From assembly GCF_001613085.1 (NCBI RefSeq), contig NZ_BDBR01000016.1, positions 124,001 to 188,000 on the forward strand: 64,000 nucleotides of DNA. Reading direction: 5' to 3'. This stretch comes from Nocardia salmonicida NBRC 13393. GTDB taxonomy: Bacteria > Actinomycetota > Actinomycetes > Mycobacteriales > Mycobacteriaceae. Position 1 is the first letter of the stretch. Each line of letters opens with the position of its first letter. Shown piece by piece: positions 1-8,248 of the stretch. Both the position numbers and the translations under genes were made by a program. Below the pieces are notes generated by a model. The model ran no database searches and was not told where the DNA came from. It saw only the letters and a program-made list of their open reading frames with translations.

Positions 1-321
1 GCGACCGGCGCGATCCTCGGTACCGGCATCGGTAAGGGCGCGGAGGTGCGCTGGCGTGTGATGGGCCGGATGGCCGTCGCCTGGCTGCTCACCCTGCCGA
101 TGGCGGGCATCGTCGGCGCGATCTGCTGGGTGATCGCCCACCTCATCGGTGGGCTTCCCGGTGTCCTCGTGGTGTTCGGCCTCCTGATCGCCGGGGCGCT
201 GGGAATCTATCTCCGGTCGCGGCAGGACCCGGTCGGCACCCACAATGTGAACGAATGGCCCGACGGCCATCAGCCACCCGCCTCGGCACCGTCGCCGATC
301 GACCAGAACCATGCCGGGTAG
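1..321 (+). CDS. pitA: PiT-family inorganic phosphate transporter, C-terminal part
   Basis: This is the last 106 residues of a low-affinity phosphate (or metal-phosphate) permease of the inner membrane. The start lies before the window and frame 1 is open from base 1. Visible are the loop GTGIGKGAEVRW, typical of the PiT C-terminal half, two membrane segments (about residues 24-46 and 50-70 of the visible part) and a polar tail. Two small genes follow at once, an arrangement matching M. tuberculosis Rv0545c-Rv0544c-Rv0543c, which supports the family call. Whether phosphate or another anion is carried cannot be read from this fragment. Confidence 0.85.
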   Translation, partial: ATGAILGTGIGKGAEVRWRVMGRMAVAWLLTLPMAGIVGAICWVIAHLIGGLPGVLVVFGLLIAGALGIYLRSRQDPVGTHNVNEWPDGHQPPASAPSPIDQNHAG

Positions 322-333
322 AGGGGAGCGATC

Positions 334-615
334 GTGCACACCGTGATCACCAATCTGAGTTCACTGTGGGAAGTGGTGCTCGCCGCGCTGATCTTCGGCG
401 CGGGCGTACCCGCCGTTTTCGCTTACGCCGTGCGGTGGTGGGCCAATGCCGAGACCGTCGACGCCGAGGGGCGAGTTCGGCGCAACTATCCGGCGCTGGC
501 CGGTGCGCTGACCTGCCTGGTCCTCATCGTCGTCGTGGTGATCACCGGAATCCTGTTCACCGCCAAGGCATTCATCGCCCACCAGTTCGGCATCCACCTG
601 TTCGGCCAATCATGA
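334..615 (+). CDS. Small two-helix membrane protein downstream of pitA
   Basis: A 93-residue protein starting at GTG with AGGGGAG just upstream. It has two hydrophobic helices (about residues 11-32 and 53-76) joined by a charged loop rich in Glu and Arg, and no known catalytic motif. It lies 12 bp after the phosphate transporter gene and its stop touches the next gene, so the three are probably one operon. Its position equals that of Rv0544c in M. tuberculosis. A role as accessory subunit of the transporter is inference only. Confidence 0.75.
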   Translation: MHTVITNLSSLWEVVLAALIFGAGVPAVFAYAVRWWANAETVDAEGRVRRNYPALAGALTCLVLIVVVVITGILFTAKAFIAHQFGIHLFGQS

Positions 616-626
616 GTGAGGAAGCC

Positions 627-992
627 ATGACCGATCCGAACCCCGCCTCGCCGAGCCCCTCGGTCCGCGGCAACCTGCTCTCTCGGGTGCTCGGTTGGTT
701 GCGTGCCGGGTACCCGCAGGGCATTCCGCAGTCGGACTACGTCGCGTTGTTCGCGGTGCTGCACCGCCACCTCACCGACTACGAGGTGGTGGTGATCGGA
801 GAGCGGCTGGTCGAGGCCAGCCGCGAGGGCGAAAAGATCAGCGAGGCCGATATCGCCGCTGCCATCGCCGATTTCGCGAAGCAGCAGCCCGCGCCCGACG
901 ATGTCTCGCGGGTGGCATCGCATCTGGCCGCCGGTGGCTGGCCGTTGGACGAGCCGCTCGACGACGGCGAACCCACTATCGAACAGAATTGA
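627..992 (+). CDS. DUF3349 family protein
   Basis: A 121-residue, soluble, mostly helical protein with the pattern YPQGIPQSDYVALFAVLHR seen in DUF3349 proteins, followed by a segment resembling small helical-bundle folds (SEADIAAAIADF). The function is unknown. The ATG at 627 has a good ribosome-binding site (GAGGAAG); an in-frame ATG at 612 overlaps the stop of the preceding gene and would add five residues. It is the third gene of the pitA operon and matches Rv0543c in order. A hairpin follows at 1012-1041. Confidence 0.75.
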   Translation: MTDPNPASPSPSVRGNLLSRVLGWLRAGYPQGIPQSDYVALFAVLHRHLTDYEVVVIGERLVEASREGEKISEADIAAAIADFAKQQPAPDDVSRVASHLAAGGWPLDEPLDDGEPTIEQN

Positions 993-1011
993 TCACCCGT
1001 TCGACAATTCC

Positions 1012-1041
1012 GTCGCGCCAGCGGAATTCGCTGGTGGCGAC
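1012..1041 (+). terminator. Hairpin after the pitA operon
   Basis: The arms GTCGCGCCAGCG and CGCTGGTGGCGAC pair over 12 bp with one bulge around the loop GAATT. There is no clear T-run. It lies 20 bp after the DUF3349 stop and before a separate promoter. Confidence 0.55.
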
Positions 1042-1077
1042 AATGGCGAATCGACTGGCTACCGGGCGATCGCGCGC

Positions 1078-1083
1078 TAGCAT
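1078..1083 (+). promoter_or_regulatory. -10 box (TAGCAT) of a leaderless promoter for the TetR gene
   Basis: TAGCAT is followed by 6 nt and then the GTG at 1090, the spacing expected when transcription starts on the start codon. No ribosome-binding site is visible, which fits. Confidence 0.5.
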
Positions 1084-1089
1084 GCATCC

Positions 1090-1764
1090 GTGGTTCGGCG
1101 TGCGGATGTAACCGATAGTGGTCGTAGTTACGGTGGATTGTCGCGCCAGCAGCGAGTAGCGCTACGCCGCAACAGGTTGACCGACGCGGCGCTGGAACTA
1201 TTCGGCACCCAGGGATATTCGTCGACCTCGATCGAGCGACTGTGTGCGACCGCGAATGTGTCGACCCGCAGTTTCTACGAAGACATCGGTAGCCGCGAGG
1301 CATTGTTGATCGCACTCGTCGACCGGTTGAACGCGGCCGCGCTGCGCCGTCTCGACGAAGCCTTGGAAAGCACCAGTGAACAGCCGCTGGTGGTGCGCGT
1401 GGTGGAGAGTTTCCGCGCGTTCCTCGCGGTGACCTGCCGTGATCGCCGGGCGGCGCGGGTGTTCTATGTCGAGGTCGTCGGGGTGAGTCCGGTGGTGGAG
1501 GAATGGCGGCGCGCGCAGCGGCGGTCGATTTCGGCCCTGCTCACGCGCGAAGCGCAACGGGCCGCCGAGCGCGGCGAGGCGGAATCGCGCAGCCTGCACC
1601 TGTTCGGGCTCGCGGTAATCGGCGCGGTGAATTCGCTCGCCCAGGAGATGGTGCACGCCACCGTTCCCGGCGACGCGATCTCGGTCGACGAGATCTGCGA
1701 GGAGATCGCCTATTTCATCCGCTCCGGGCTCACGGTGCGCACCGCGGTCGCGCCCACCGCGTAG
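1090..1764 (+). CDS. TetR/AcrR family transcriptional regulator
   Basis: A 224-residue DNA-binding repressor-type protein. The N-terminal helix-turn-helix is clear at residues about 25-70 (DAALELFGTQGYSSTSIERL, then STRSFYEDIGSREALL), with the aromatic FYEDIGS replacing the usual FYYHFGS. The rest is the helical ligand and dimer domain. The GTG start is supported by the -10 box 6 nt upstream. The neighbour downstream is convergent, so the target is unclear; autoregulation is the default guess. A strong two-way terminator separates it from the esterase gene. Confidence 0.88.
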   Translation: MVRRADVTDSGRSYGGLSRQQRVALRRNRLTDAALELFGTQGYSSTSIERLCATANVSTRSFYEDIGSREALLIALVDRLNAAALRRLDEALESTSEQPLVVRVVESFRAFLAVTCRDRRAARVFYVEVVGVSPVVEEWRRAQRRSISALLTREAQRAAERGEAESRSLHLFGLAVIGAVNSLAQEMVHATVPGDAISVDEICEEIAYFIRSGLTVRTAVAPTA

Positions 1765-1778
1765 TCGGCGACAACGCG

Positions 1779-1817
1779 AAAGCGGGAGGCATCCGAATCC
1801 GGATGTCTCCCGCTTTT
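1779..1817. terminator. Bidirectional intrinsic terminator
   Basis: The arms AAAGCGGGAGGCATCCG and CGGATGTCTCCCGCTTT pair over 17 bp with one G-U pair and a short loop. A-runs and T-runs on both sides let it serve the TetR gene (+) and the esterase gene (-). Confidence 0.9.
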
Positions 1818-1827
1818 CAGTGGAAAA

Positions 1828-2844
1828 TCAGATGCCCATGCCCTGAGCGAGCAGCGGCCACGACTCGTGCAGCGCCTGCTCCCAGTACGGCCAGTAGTGG
1901 GTGCCCATCGGGGTGAACTGGTAGGTCGCCGGGATACCCAGCGAGTCCAGCTTGGTCTTCAGGTTCTGGCTGCAAGCGTTGGTCGCCGCTTCGATGCCGA
2001 TTCCGAGACCGAGGTTGATCACGCCCATCGGGCCGGGCGAACCGTTGAGGTAGTAGGCCACGTCGGCGTTGGTCGGCATGCCGCTACCGCTGGAGATGTA
2101 GAGGTTGGTGCCGCGCAGCTTCTCGGCGTTGACGACCGGGTCGTTGTCGACCCACGCCGGATCGTTGTCCGGACCGTACATGTTCGCGGTCTTGCCGCCT
2201 GCCCAGGTCTCCACGGAGAACTTGACGGCCTGCTTGCCCATCGGGTCGGCGATCTGCGCGCAGCCACTGTAGGCGGCGACGGACTTGAACAGACCCGGGT
2301 TGGCCTCGGCCAGCTGCAGCACCGAGGTGCCGGAGGTGGACAGCCCGGCCAGCGAGTTCAGGCCGGTCGAGTTGAGGGCGCCGTCGAGCAGCGGCGGGAG
2401 CTCCTGGGTGAAGAAGGTGCTCCACTTGTTCAGGCCCAGCTTGGGGTCGTCTTGCTTCCAGTCGGTGTAGTAGCTGCCGCGACCACCGATCGGCTGGATG
2501 ACATTGACCTGCTTGTCGGACAGGAAGCCGAGCGCCTGGGTCTGCGCGGCCCAGCTGGCGGTGCCCTCGCCGCCGTCGAGGCCGTTGAGCATGTAGAAGT
2601 TGGGGGCGGGCTTCGACTCGTCGACGGGACGCTGCACGTCGATCGTGATGTCCTTCTTCATCGCCGCCGAATACACCTTCAGGTGCCACACGCGTCCGTC
2701 TTTGACGATGGACGACACGGCTGAGGGCTTCTCGGGCTCGGCGGTCGCGGCGCCACCGGCGACAACGGCCACCGACAATGCGGCGGTCAGAGCCACGGCG
2801 GTGGTGCGCAGCGCGGCCACGGTACGTAGTGCAGAGAGCTTCAT
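1828..2844 (-). CDS. Secreted esterase of the antigen 85 / mycolyltransferase family
   Basis: A 338-residue exported alpha/beta hydrolase. It has a signal peptide (about residues 1-35, cut near ATAEPEKP). The nucleophile is Ser169 in LAGLSTSGTS, and the active-site histidine is probably H316 in GTHYWPYW, both placed as in mycolyltransferases. The core motifs FYMLNGLDGGEG and GRGSYYTDW are shared with the two tandem esterases at 60-62 kb. Family members transfer mycolic acids to trehalose or arabinogalactan in the cell envelope, or act as esterases; which applies here cannot be told. It ends at a two-way terminator. Confidence 0.85.
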   Translation of the reverse strand: MKLSALRTVAALRTTAVALTAALSVAVVAGGAATAEPEKPSAVSSIVKDGRVWHLKVYSAAMKKDITIDVQRPVDESKPAPNFYMLNGLDGGEGTASWAAQTQALGFLSDKQVNVIQPIGGRGSYYTDWKQDDPKLGLNKWSTFFTQELPPLLDGALNSTGLNSLAGLSTSGTSVLQLAEANPGLFKSVAAYSGCAQIADPMGKQAVKFSVETWAGGKTANMYGPDNDPAWVDNDPVVNAEKLRGTNLYISSGSGMPTNADVAYYLNGSPGPMGVINLGLGIGIEAATNACSQNLKTKLDSLGIPATYQFTPMGTHYWPYWEQALHESWPLLAQGMGI

Positions 2845-2998
2845 CGAACAGTCGGTTCCAGTCCACGGGCCCTGTCGGGCACGTCATCGCAGTGCTTCCC
2901 CCGGTCGCCGAGAGCATATGCGCTCGACGCTCGCAGGGCTGTCAGATCCTCCGACACTCTATGTCCTCTCACATGAGCGAATCGTTACCGGTTCACTT

Positions 2999-3094
2999 TT
3001 ATGGTGACCTCGAGCACGGTTTACGGGGGCGCAATCTGGGCTCCGATTCGGAAATGCCGCCGCAACCAGCCGCTCTTATGGTGACGAGCATGGG
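2999..3094 (+). repeat. Two near-copies of a 19-21 bp promoter-like segment
   Basis: TTATGGTGACCTCGAGCACGG (split here as TTATGGTGAC + CT + CGAGCACGG, 2999-3019) is echoed at 3076-3094 as TTATGGTGACGAGCATGG. The second copy carries the likely -10 box and the start codon of the ABC ATPase gene. Confidence 0.45.
3077..3082 (+). promoter_or_regulatory. -10 box (TATGGT) of a leaderless promoter for the ABC operon
   Basis: TATGGT stands 7 nt before the ATG at 3090. No ribosome-binding site precedes that ATG, consistent with leaderless translation. This spacing decides the start chosen for the ATPase gene. Confidence 0.45.
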
Positions 3095-3884
3095 TAAGGA
3101 AATCCCCGGCAGCGCGACCGCCGGGATCGAGATCAGTGGGTTGAGCAAGACCTTCAAGGTAGGCCGCAACACGGTCGACGCGCTGGACTCGGTCGATTTG
3201 CGGACTTCGCACGGTGCATTCCTGGCATTGCTCGGGCCGTCGGGCTGCGGCAAATCGACGGTGTTGCGGATTCTGGCCGGCCTCGACGAACCGAGCGCGG
3301 GTACCGCCCGGATCAACGGCCTGTCCCCGGAACAATTGCGCGGCGGTCATCAGCTGGGTATCGCGTTTCAGGATTCGGCGTTGCTGCCGTGGCGCAGCGT
3401 GGAATCCAATATCGGGCTGCCGTTGCAGGTGGCCGGGCTGCCCGCCGCACCGGACCGGATCGCCGAGCTGATCGCGCTGGTCGGCCTCGACGGGTTCGAG
3501 AAGGCCAAGCCCGCGCAGCTGTCCGGCGGTATGCGCCAACGGGTTTCGATCGCGCGGGCACTGGTCGTGCAGCCGTCGGTGCTGCTGCTCGACGAACCGT
3601 TCGGCGCGCTCGACGACATGACCAGGCAGCGATTGAACCTGGAACTGCTGCGAATCTGGACCGAGAAGCCCGCGACCACGCTGATGGTCACCCACGGCAT
3701 CGGCGAGGCGGTGTTCCTCTCCGATGTGGTGGCGGTGATGAGTCCGCGACCCGGCCGGGTGCTGGAACTGGTCGAGATCGACCTGCCGCGACCGCGCACA
3801 CCCGAGATGATGCGGACCCCGGAATTCCACAAGCTCTGTGACTACCTGTCCGAGTTGCTGTTCGGGCGGGGTGGGGTCGCGTGA
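3090..3884 (+). CDS. NitT/TauT-type ABC transporter, ATP-binding subunit
   Basis: A 264-residue cytoplasmic ATPase that powers import through the two permeases that follow. Walker A is GPSGCGKST, the Q-loop is AFQDSALLPW, the signature is LSGGMRQR, Walker B is LLLDEPFGALD and the switch histidine is in VTHGIGEA. FQDSALLPW and the GALDDMTR tail of Walker B are characteristic of the nitrate/sulfonate/pyrimidine-precursor group. The start at 3090 is favoured by the -10 box; 3078 is an in-frame alternative. Its stop overlaps the next start (GTGA). The location in a purine-breakdown island suggests a purine or related nitrogen compound as substrate, which is inference. Confidence 0.9.
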   Translation: MGKEIPGSATAGIEISGLSKTFKVGRNTVDALDSVDLRTSHGAFLALLGPSGCGKSTVLRILAGLDEPSAGTARINGLSPEQLRGGHQLGIAFQDSALLPWRSVESNIGLPLQVAGLPAAPDRIAELIALVGLDGFEKAKPAQLSGGMRQRVSIARALVVQPSVLLLDEPFGALDDMTRQRLNLELLRIWTEKPATTLMVTHGIGEAVFLSDVVAVMSPRPGRVLELVEIDLPRPRTPEMMRTPEFHKLCDYLSELLFGRGGVA

Positions 3885-4648
3885 GCGCGGGCACGGGCCG
3901 CGCGGCCGGTGCGCTGGGCGTGGTGGCGCTGATCGCGCTGTGGTGGGCGCTGGCCGCCGCGGGCACCGCGGGCGGGACGATTCCCACGCCGTGGCGAGTC
4001 CTTTCCACCATGTGGTCGGACGGGTGGGGGCTCTACGGGCCCAACTTCCAGGTCACCGCGATCGGGGCGGTGCAGGGCTTCCTGTGGGGGAATCTGCTGG
4101 CGATCGGGATCGCGGCGCTGATCATGGTGGTACCGCGGATCGAACCCCTCGCCACCCAATTGGCCATCCTGAGCTACTGCACGCCGCTGGTGGCGCTCGG
4201 CCCGATCATCCTGGTGGTCTTCGGTGGACGCACACCCACGGTGTTCCTGGCCGCGATGTACTGCTTCTTCACCACCATGGTCGGCGCGGTGACCGGATTG
4301 CGCTCGGCGGATCCGGCGAGCCTGGATCTGGTGCGCGCCTACGGCGGTGGCCGCTGGCAGCAGTTGTATCGCGTCCAATCCATCGCGGCGCTGCCGAATA
4401 CGTTCGCCGCCTTGAAGATCGCCGCGCCGTCGGCTGTGCTCGGCGCGATCATCGGCGAGTACCTGGGCGGCGTCGACAGCGGCATCGGAGTCGCGCTCAC
4501 CGCGGCGCAGACCGCCTACAACGTGCCACGCACCTGGGGCATGGCGATCGCCGCCGCCGCACTGGCCGGGCTCGGCTACCTGCTGGTGGCGGGTGCGGCC
4601 CGACTGATCACGCCGTGGACGGCGACCGCCGAGGAGTCGACGCGATGA
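3881..4648 (+). CDS. NitT/TauT-type ABC transporter permease 1
   Basis: A 255-residue membrane permease with about six helices. The coupling-loop motif that contacts the ATPase is visible around ASLDLVRAYGGGRWQQLYRV, followed by LPNTFAALKIAAPSAVLGAIIGEYLGG, which is diagnostic of the binding-protein-dependent transport fold of the SsuC/TauC group. The GTG start overlaps the ATPase stop by 4 bp, and its own stop overlaps the second permease start, so translation is coupled. Confidence 0.9.
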   Translation: MSAGTGRAAGALGVVALIALWWALAAAGTAGGTIPTPWRVLSTMWSDGWGLYGPNFQVTAIGAVQGFLWGNLLAIGIAALIMVVPRIEPLATQLAILSYCTPLVALGPIILVVFGGRTPTVFLAAMYCFFTTMVGAVTGLRSADPASLDLVRAYGGGRWQQLYRVQSIAALPNTFAALKIAAPSAVLGAIIGEYLGGVDSGIGVALTAAQTAYNVPRTWGMAIAAAALAGLGYLLVAGAARLITPWTATAEESTR

Positions 4649-5445
4649 CCACCACCGTCTTGGGCAGGATCGGCCGCTTCCTGCTGCCGCTGGCGAGCTC
4701 GCTGATCCTGCTGCTCATCATCTGGACGCTGTTTCTTCGCCTGTTCCCGCAGATCGGTCCGCGGGTGGGCAAGACACCGGCGGATGTCTGGGCCTATCTG
4801 GTGACCTCGGCGGGTGCGGCGACGGCACGGCAGGCGATTCTCGACGACCTCGCGATCACCCTGCGCGACGCGGCATCGGGCTTTCTCGTCGGAATGGCAG
4901 GCGCGCTCGGCGTTGCCGCGCTGTTCGTGCTGTATTCGGCTGTGCGGCAGACGTTCATGCCGGTCGCGATGCTGTTGCGTTCGGTGCCGCTGGTCGCCCT
5001 GTGTCCGATCGTCGTGCTGATCTTCGGCCGTGGCACGGCGGGGGTGACGGTGCTGACGGCGATCGTCGTGTTCTTCCCCGCCCTGGTGATGATCATGACC
5101 GGCCTCCGCGAAGCACCGAGGCAGGCAATGGAATTGGTGACGGCCTACGGCGGCACGCGCTGGACCCGGCTGCGGATGGTCGCGGTGCCCGCCGCGCTGC
5201 CGTCGGTGTTCGCCGCCGCCAGGATCTCGGTGCCCGGTGCGCTCATCGGCGCCCTGCTGGGCGAATGGCTCGGTAGTGGAACAGGATTGGGCGCGAGCCT
5301 GGTGCGGGCCATCCCGATGTTCCAGTACAACCGGTTGTGGGCGTCCATCGTGGTCGTCACGGTGGTGTCGGTGCTGCTGTACGCGATTGTCGGAGTGCTC
5401 GAGAACGTGGTGCTCGCGCGCTTCGGTCCGAACGCTGGAAAGTAG
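4645..5445 (+). CDS. NitT/TauT-type ABC transporter permease 2
   Basis: A 266-residue second permease, homologous to but distinct from the first. The coupling segment is MELVTAYGGTRWTRLRMVAVP, closely parallel to that of permease 1, and the downstream helix pair contains ALIGALLGEWLGSGTGLG. Two different permeases imply a heterodimeric channel, as in riboflavin or pyrimidine-precursor NitT/TauT importers. The ATG start lies in an ATGA overlap. The binding-protein gene follows after 60 bp with its own promoter. Confidence 0.9.
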   Translation: MTTTVLGRIGRFLLPLASSLILLLIIWTLFLRLFPQIGPRVGKTPADVWAYLVTSAGAATARQAILDDLAITLRDAASGFLVGMAGALGVAALFVLYSAVRQTFMPVAMLLRSVPLVALCPIVVLIFGRGTAGVTVLTAIVVFFPALVMIMTGLREAPRQAMELVTAYGGTRWTRLRMVAVPAALPSVFAAARISVPGALIGALLGEWLGSGTGLGASLVRAIPMFQYNRLWASIVVVTVVSVLLYAIVGVLENVVLARFGPNAGK

Positions 5446-5493
5446 GAATAGTGGGTGGAACGTGACGGCAAAGAGAACGAAACGCGGCGAATC

Positions 5494-5499
5494 TACATT
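5494..5499 (+). promoter_or_regulatory. -10 box (TACATT) of a leaderless promoter for the binding lipoprotein
   Basis: TACATT is 6 nt before the ATG at 5506. A separate promoter would let the binding protein be made in excess over the membrane parts, as is usual for ABC importers. Confidence 0.5.
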
Positions 5500-5505
5500 C
5501 TGCGT

Positions 5506-6570
5506 ATGAACAGTGTCGACCGTCGTTCCTTTCTCCGCTTTTCCGCATTGACCGGCGCCGCGCTCGGCGGCGTCGGATTGCTCGCCGCGTGTGGCGGCGG
5601 TTCGAGCACATCCTCGAACGGTTCGACCGACGACGGCTCGAAATTCGGCAAGGTCGCTATCCAGTTGTCGTGGATCAAGAACATCGAATTCGCGGGTGAG
5701 TATTTCGCCGATTCGAAGGGCTATTTCAAAGATGCGGGATTCGGTGCGGTAGATCTCGTCGCGGGTGGCGCGGCGTCGACTTCGGTGGAAGCGGGCCTCG
5801 ATACCGGCAAGATCTGGCTCGGCCTTTCCGCGCCGCAGACCACCGCGCCCGCCGTGCTCGAAGGACTGCCCGCCAAGATCGTCGGTGCGACCTACCAGAA
5901 GAACCCGTTCGCGATTGTCAGCTCGGCGGGCAAACCGATAAAGACGCCCGCGGAGATGAAGGGCCGCAAGATCGGCGTGCAGGACACCAACCAGCTCATC
6001 TTCAGTGCCCTGCTGGCCGCCAACGGCATCAGTCCGGGCGAGGTGACCGTGGTGCCCGCGCAGTTCGATCCGACGCCGCTGGCCAACGGTGAGGTCGACG
6101 GCTGGGTGAGCTACGTGACCAACGAGCCGATCACCTTGGCCGCCAAGGGCTTCGCCAACGACCACTTCCTGTTCGCCGACTTCGGTCTACCGCTGGTCGC
6201 CGAGACGATGACCGTCAGCCAGCACACCATCGACAACGAGCGCGACAAGCTCAAAGCCTTCCTGACCGCCCAGATCAAGGGCTGGAAGGACGCCGTCGCC
6301 AGTCCCGCCGAGTCCGCGCGCCTCGCTGTGGAGGTCTACGGCAAGGACCTGAAGCTCGACCTGGCCGAGCAGACCGCGGAGGCCACCGCGCAGAACGACC
6401 TGGTCGTCTCCGCGTCGACCAGGACCGACGGACTGCTGACGATGTCGGACGCGCTGATCGAGCAGAACATCGCCGCCCTTCGCACCGCGAAGATCGATAT
6501 CAAGGCCGACCAGCTGTTCGACCTGTCGGTTATTCGTGAGATCTACGCCGAGAACCCTGGTTTGAAGTAG
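5506..6570 (+). CDS. ABC transporter substrate-binding lipoprotein (NMT1/THI5-like)
   Basis: A 354-residue exported binding protein. Residues 1-30 combine a twin-arginine-like motif (DRRSFLRF) with a lipobox (GLLAAC), so it is probably sent out by Tat and anchored by a lipid on the cysteine. The body has the NMT1/THI5 pattern: IQLSWIKNIEFAGEYFADSKGYF, KGRKIGVQDTNQ, and VDGWVSYVTNEP in the hinge. Relatives bind pyrimidine precursors, riboflavin, sulfonates or purines. Here the surroundings suggest a purine or its breakdown product. A perfect hairpin follows the stop. Confidence 0.88.
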   Translation: MNSVDRRSFLRFSALTGAALGGVGLLAACGGGSSTSSNGSTDDGSKFGKVAIQLSWIKNIEFAGEYFADSKGYFKDAGFGAVDLVAGGAASTSVEAGLDTGKIWLGLSAPQTTAPAVLEGLPAKIVGATYQKNPFAIVSSAGKPIKTPAEMKGRKIGVQDTNQLIFSALLAANGISPGEVTVVPAQFDPTPLANGEVDGWVSYVTNEPITLAAKGFANDHFLFADFGLPLVAETMTVSQHTIDNERDKLKAFLTAQIKGWKDAVASPAESARLAVEVYGKDLKLDLAEQTAEATAQNDLVVSASTRTDGLLTMSDALIEQNIAALRTAKIDIKADQLFDLSVIREIYAENPGLK

Positions 6571-6577
6571 ACGGTCG

Positions 6578-6604
6578 GCCGGCGCCGCGGGTCGCGGCGC
6601 CGGC
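6578..6604. terminator. Perfect GC hairpin between convergent genes
   Basis: GCCGGCGCCGCG and CGCGGCGCCGGC form a 12-bp stem with a 3-nt loop. There is no T-run, as often in actinomycetes. It lies between the ABC operon (+) and xdhC (-). Confidence 0.7.
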
Positions 6605-6609
6605 GCACA

Positions 6610-7629
6610 TCAAATCGCCATGCCCACAGCGGCGGTCGAGACGTAGTCGCGCTGGGCCGCGAGGCGCAGACCCGCACGGGAGGCGAGGAAGTCGGCGGTG
6701 ATGAAGACGGCGGTCTCGGCGGGGGTACGCGGGCCGGTCTCCAGGCCCGCGGGCACGTGCACGCGGGACAGGGTCGGCTCGTCGAAGCCGCCGGCCCGCA
6801 GGTCGTCGAGGCGGCGGGCCTGGTCGGCCGGGGTGCCGAGGGCGGCCAGGTATCCGAGCTCGGGTAGTCGTAAGGCGACGGTGAGCAGCGGGATCTCGAA
6901 GCGCGGCTCGTTGGCCAGCACGACGATCGCGGTGCTGCTGTCGACCTCGCCCGCGGCCGAGAGGGTGTTGAGGTAGCGGTGCGGCCAGTCGACGACCACT
7001 TCGGCGCCGGGGAACGAGGCCGGGTCGGCGAACTCGGGGCGCGAGTCGCAGATGCTCACCCGGTAGCCGATCATCCGCGCCTGTGCGACGAGGGTGGCCG
7101 CATAGGCGTTGGCGCCGAAGATGATCAGGCGCGGCGGCGGGCAGTACGAGGCGACGAACAGATCCGACTCGGGCAGCGCGACGAGTTCGGTCGCGTGCTT
7201 GCGGTCGGTGACCAGATGCTGACCGATGACATCGGGATCCTGATTCCAGACCACGGTGAACACGGTGACCCGGCGATGGGCTTGGATATCGGCGGCAATG
7301 GAGGGGAATTCGGGAAAATCGCGGCAGGAGAACGGTTCTACGAAAATATCGACGAGCGTGCCGTCGTCGGCGCTCGATTCCATCCCGGTGAGCATGCTGT
7401 AGCGACGCAGTTGCCGGACGCCGGTGCGACCCGCTTCCAGAGCCGCGTCATACACGGTCTCTTCCAGCCGGCCGGAGGCAATGGATCCGAAGACGCCACC
7501 GTTGGGGGTGACGAGCATCGAAGATCCGATGGGCAGGGAATTGGTGCCGATAGTACGGACCACGGTGGCGAGGCCACCCGTACGGCCCGAATGCCACACT
7601 CGCAGAAGGTCATCGACGATATCGCGCAT
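6610..7629 (-). CDS. XdhC/CoxI family protein for molybdenum hydroxylase maturation
   Basis: A 339-residue protein of the XdhC family, which brings sulfurated molybdenum cofactor to xanthine dehydrogenase. The N-terminal XdhC domain reads GLATVVRTIGTNSLPIGSSMLVTPNGGVFGSIASGRLEE in pieces of the usual consensus; the C-terminal Rossmann domain has LIIFGANAYAATLVAQARMIGYRVSICDSRPEF, also in its usual place. The consensus SGGCVE is replaced by ASGRLE, so the conserved cysteine is missing. It is translated after mocA with a 15-bp gap, forming a cofactor operon that faces away from the purine genes. Confidence 0.82.
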   Translation of the reverse strand: MRDIVDDLLRVWHSGRTGGLATVVRTIGTNSLPIGSSMLVTPNGGVFGSIASGRLEETVYDAALEAGRTGVRQLRRYSMLTGMESSADDGTLVDIFVEPFSCRDFPEFPSIAADIQAHRRVTVFTVVWNQDPDVIGQHLVTDRKHATELVALPESDLFVASYCPPPRLIIFGANAYAATLVAQARMIGYRVSICDSRPEFADPASFPGAEVVVDWPHRYLNTLSAAGEVDSSTAIVVLANEPRFEIPLLTVALRLPELGYLAALGTPADQARRLDDLRAGGFDEPTLSRVHVPAGLETGPRTPAETAVFITADFLASRAGLRLAAQRDYVSTAAVGMAI

Positions 7630-7644
7630 ATCTCACAACTCCGA

Positions 7645-8241
7645 TCACCGTGCGCCGACTTCCGGGAAATCGCGATCGGTCCCTGTCGCCAAGTCGTCGC
7701 ACGTGACGCACACCATATCCTGTCGACCGCCCAAATAGGAACCGGCTCCGACATCGCCTGCCGTTACCTCCGAAATGGCTTCCCAGTGCTTGTTCTCGAT
7801 CACAACGGGGTGACCAGGTGTGTTGTTGAACACAGCACGGGCAAGTCCGCTCTGGCTCGAACGCGCCGCGGCGAGCACTCTGGCGACCACATCGGCCCCG
7901 ATATCGGGGGTATCGACGGGCAAGAACGCCACATAACGAGTGTCCTTTTCGAGGGCGGCGCGCAAGCCCGCGCGCACCGTCGCGGAGAGTCCGGTGGCCC
8001 AGTCGGCTACCCACCGCCACTCGGTGTCGACGGGCAGTCCGAGGGCGCCCGGATCGGGTCCGGTCGCGCCGAGCGCGACGATCACCGGATCGCAACCACC
8101 GTCGCGCAGGGCGGTGATCGCCGAGCGCAACCAGGCGCCGTTCTCGGCGAGTGCCTTGGGTTTGCCGTATCGCGTGCCCGCACCCGCCGCGAGGACGATG
8201 CCCGTGCACGACGGGTTCGCGGAAGGGGCGACTGGGGGCAT
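7645..8241 (-). CDS. Molybdenum cofactor cytidylyltransferase-like NTP transferase (MocA type)
   Basis: A 198-residue nucleotidyltransferase. The N-terminal signature LAAGAGTRYGKPKAL is the nucleotide-binding loop of MobA/MocA enzymes; a second motif, FLPVDTPDIGADVV, carries the metal-binding aspartate. MocA adds CMP to molybdopterin to make MCD, which some hydroxylases need. XDHs of other bacteria use either MCD or plain MPT, so the partner cofactor is open. The ATG has a -10 box 7 nt upstream. It heads the mocA-xdhC pair, divergent from the urate genes. Confidence 0.82.
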   Translation of the reverse strand: MPPVAPSANPSCTGIVLAAGAGTRYGKPKALAENGAWLRSAITALRDGGCDPVIVALGATGPDPGALGLPVDTEWRWVADWATGLSATVRAGLRAALEKDTRYVAFLPVDTPDIGADVVARVLAAARSSQSGLARAVFNNTPGHPVVIENKHWEAISEVTAGDVGAGSYLGGRQDMVCVTCDDLATGTDRDFPEVGAR

Positions 8242-8248
8242 GTGAGCG

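Noticed and set aside
5446..5505. Xanthine-sensing (NMT1-type) riboswitch before the binding lipoprotein
   Set aside because: The gap is only 60 bp and a -10 box lies 6 nt from the start codon, leaving no 5' leader.
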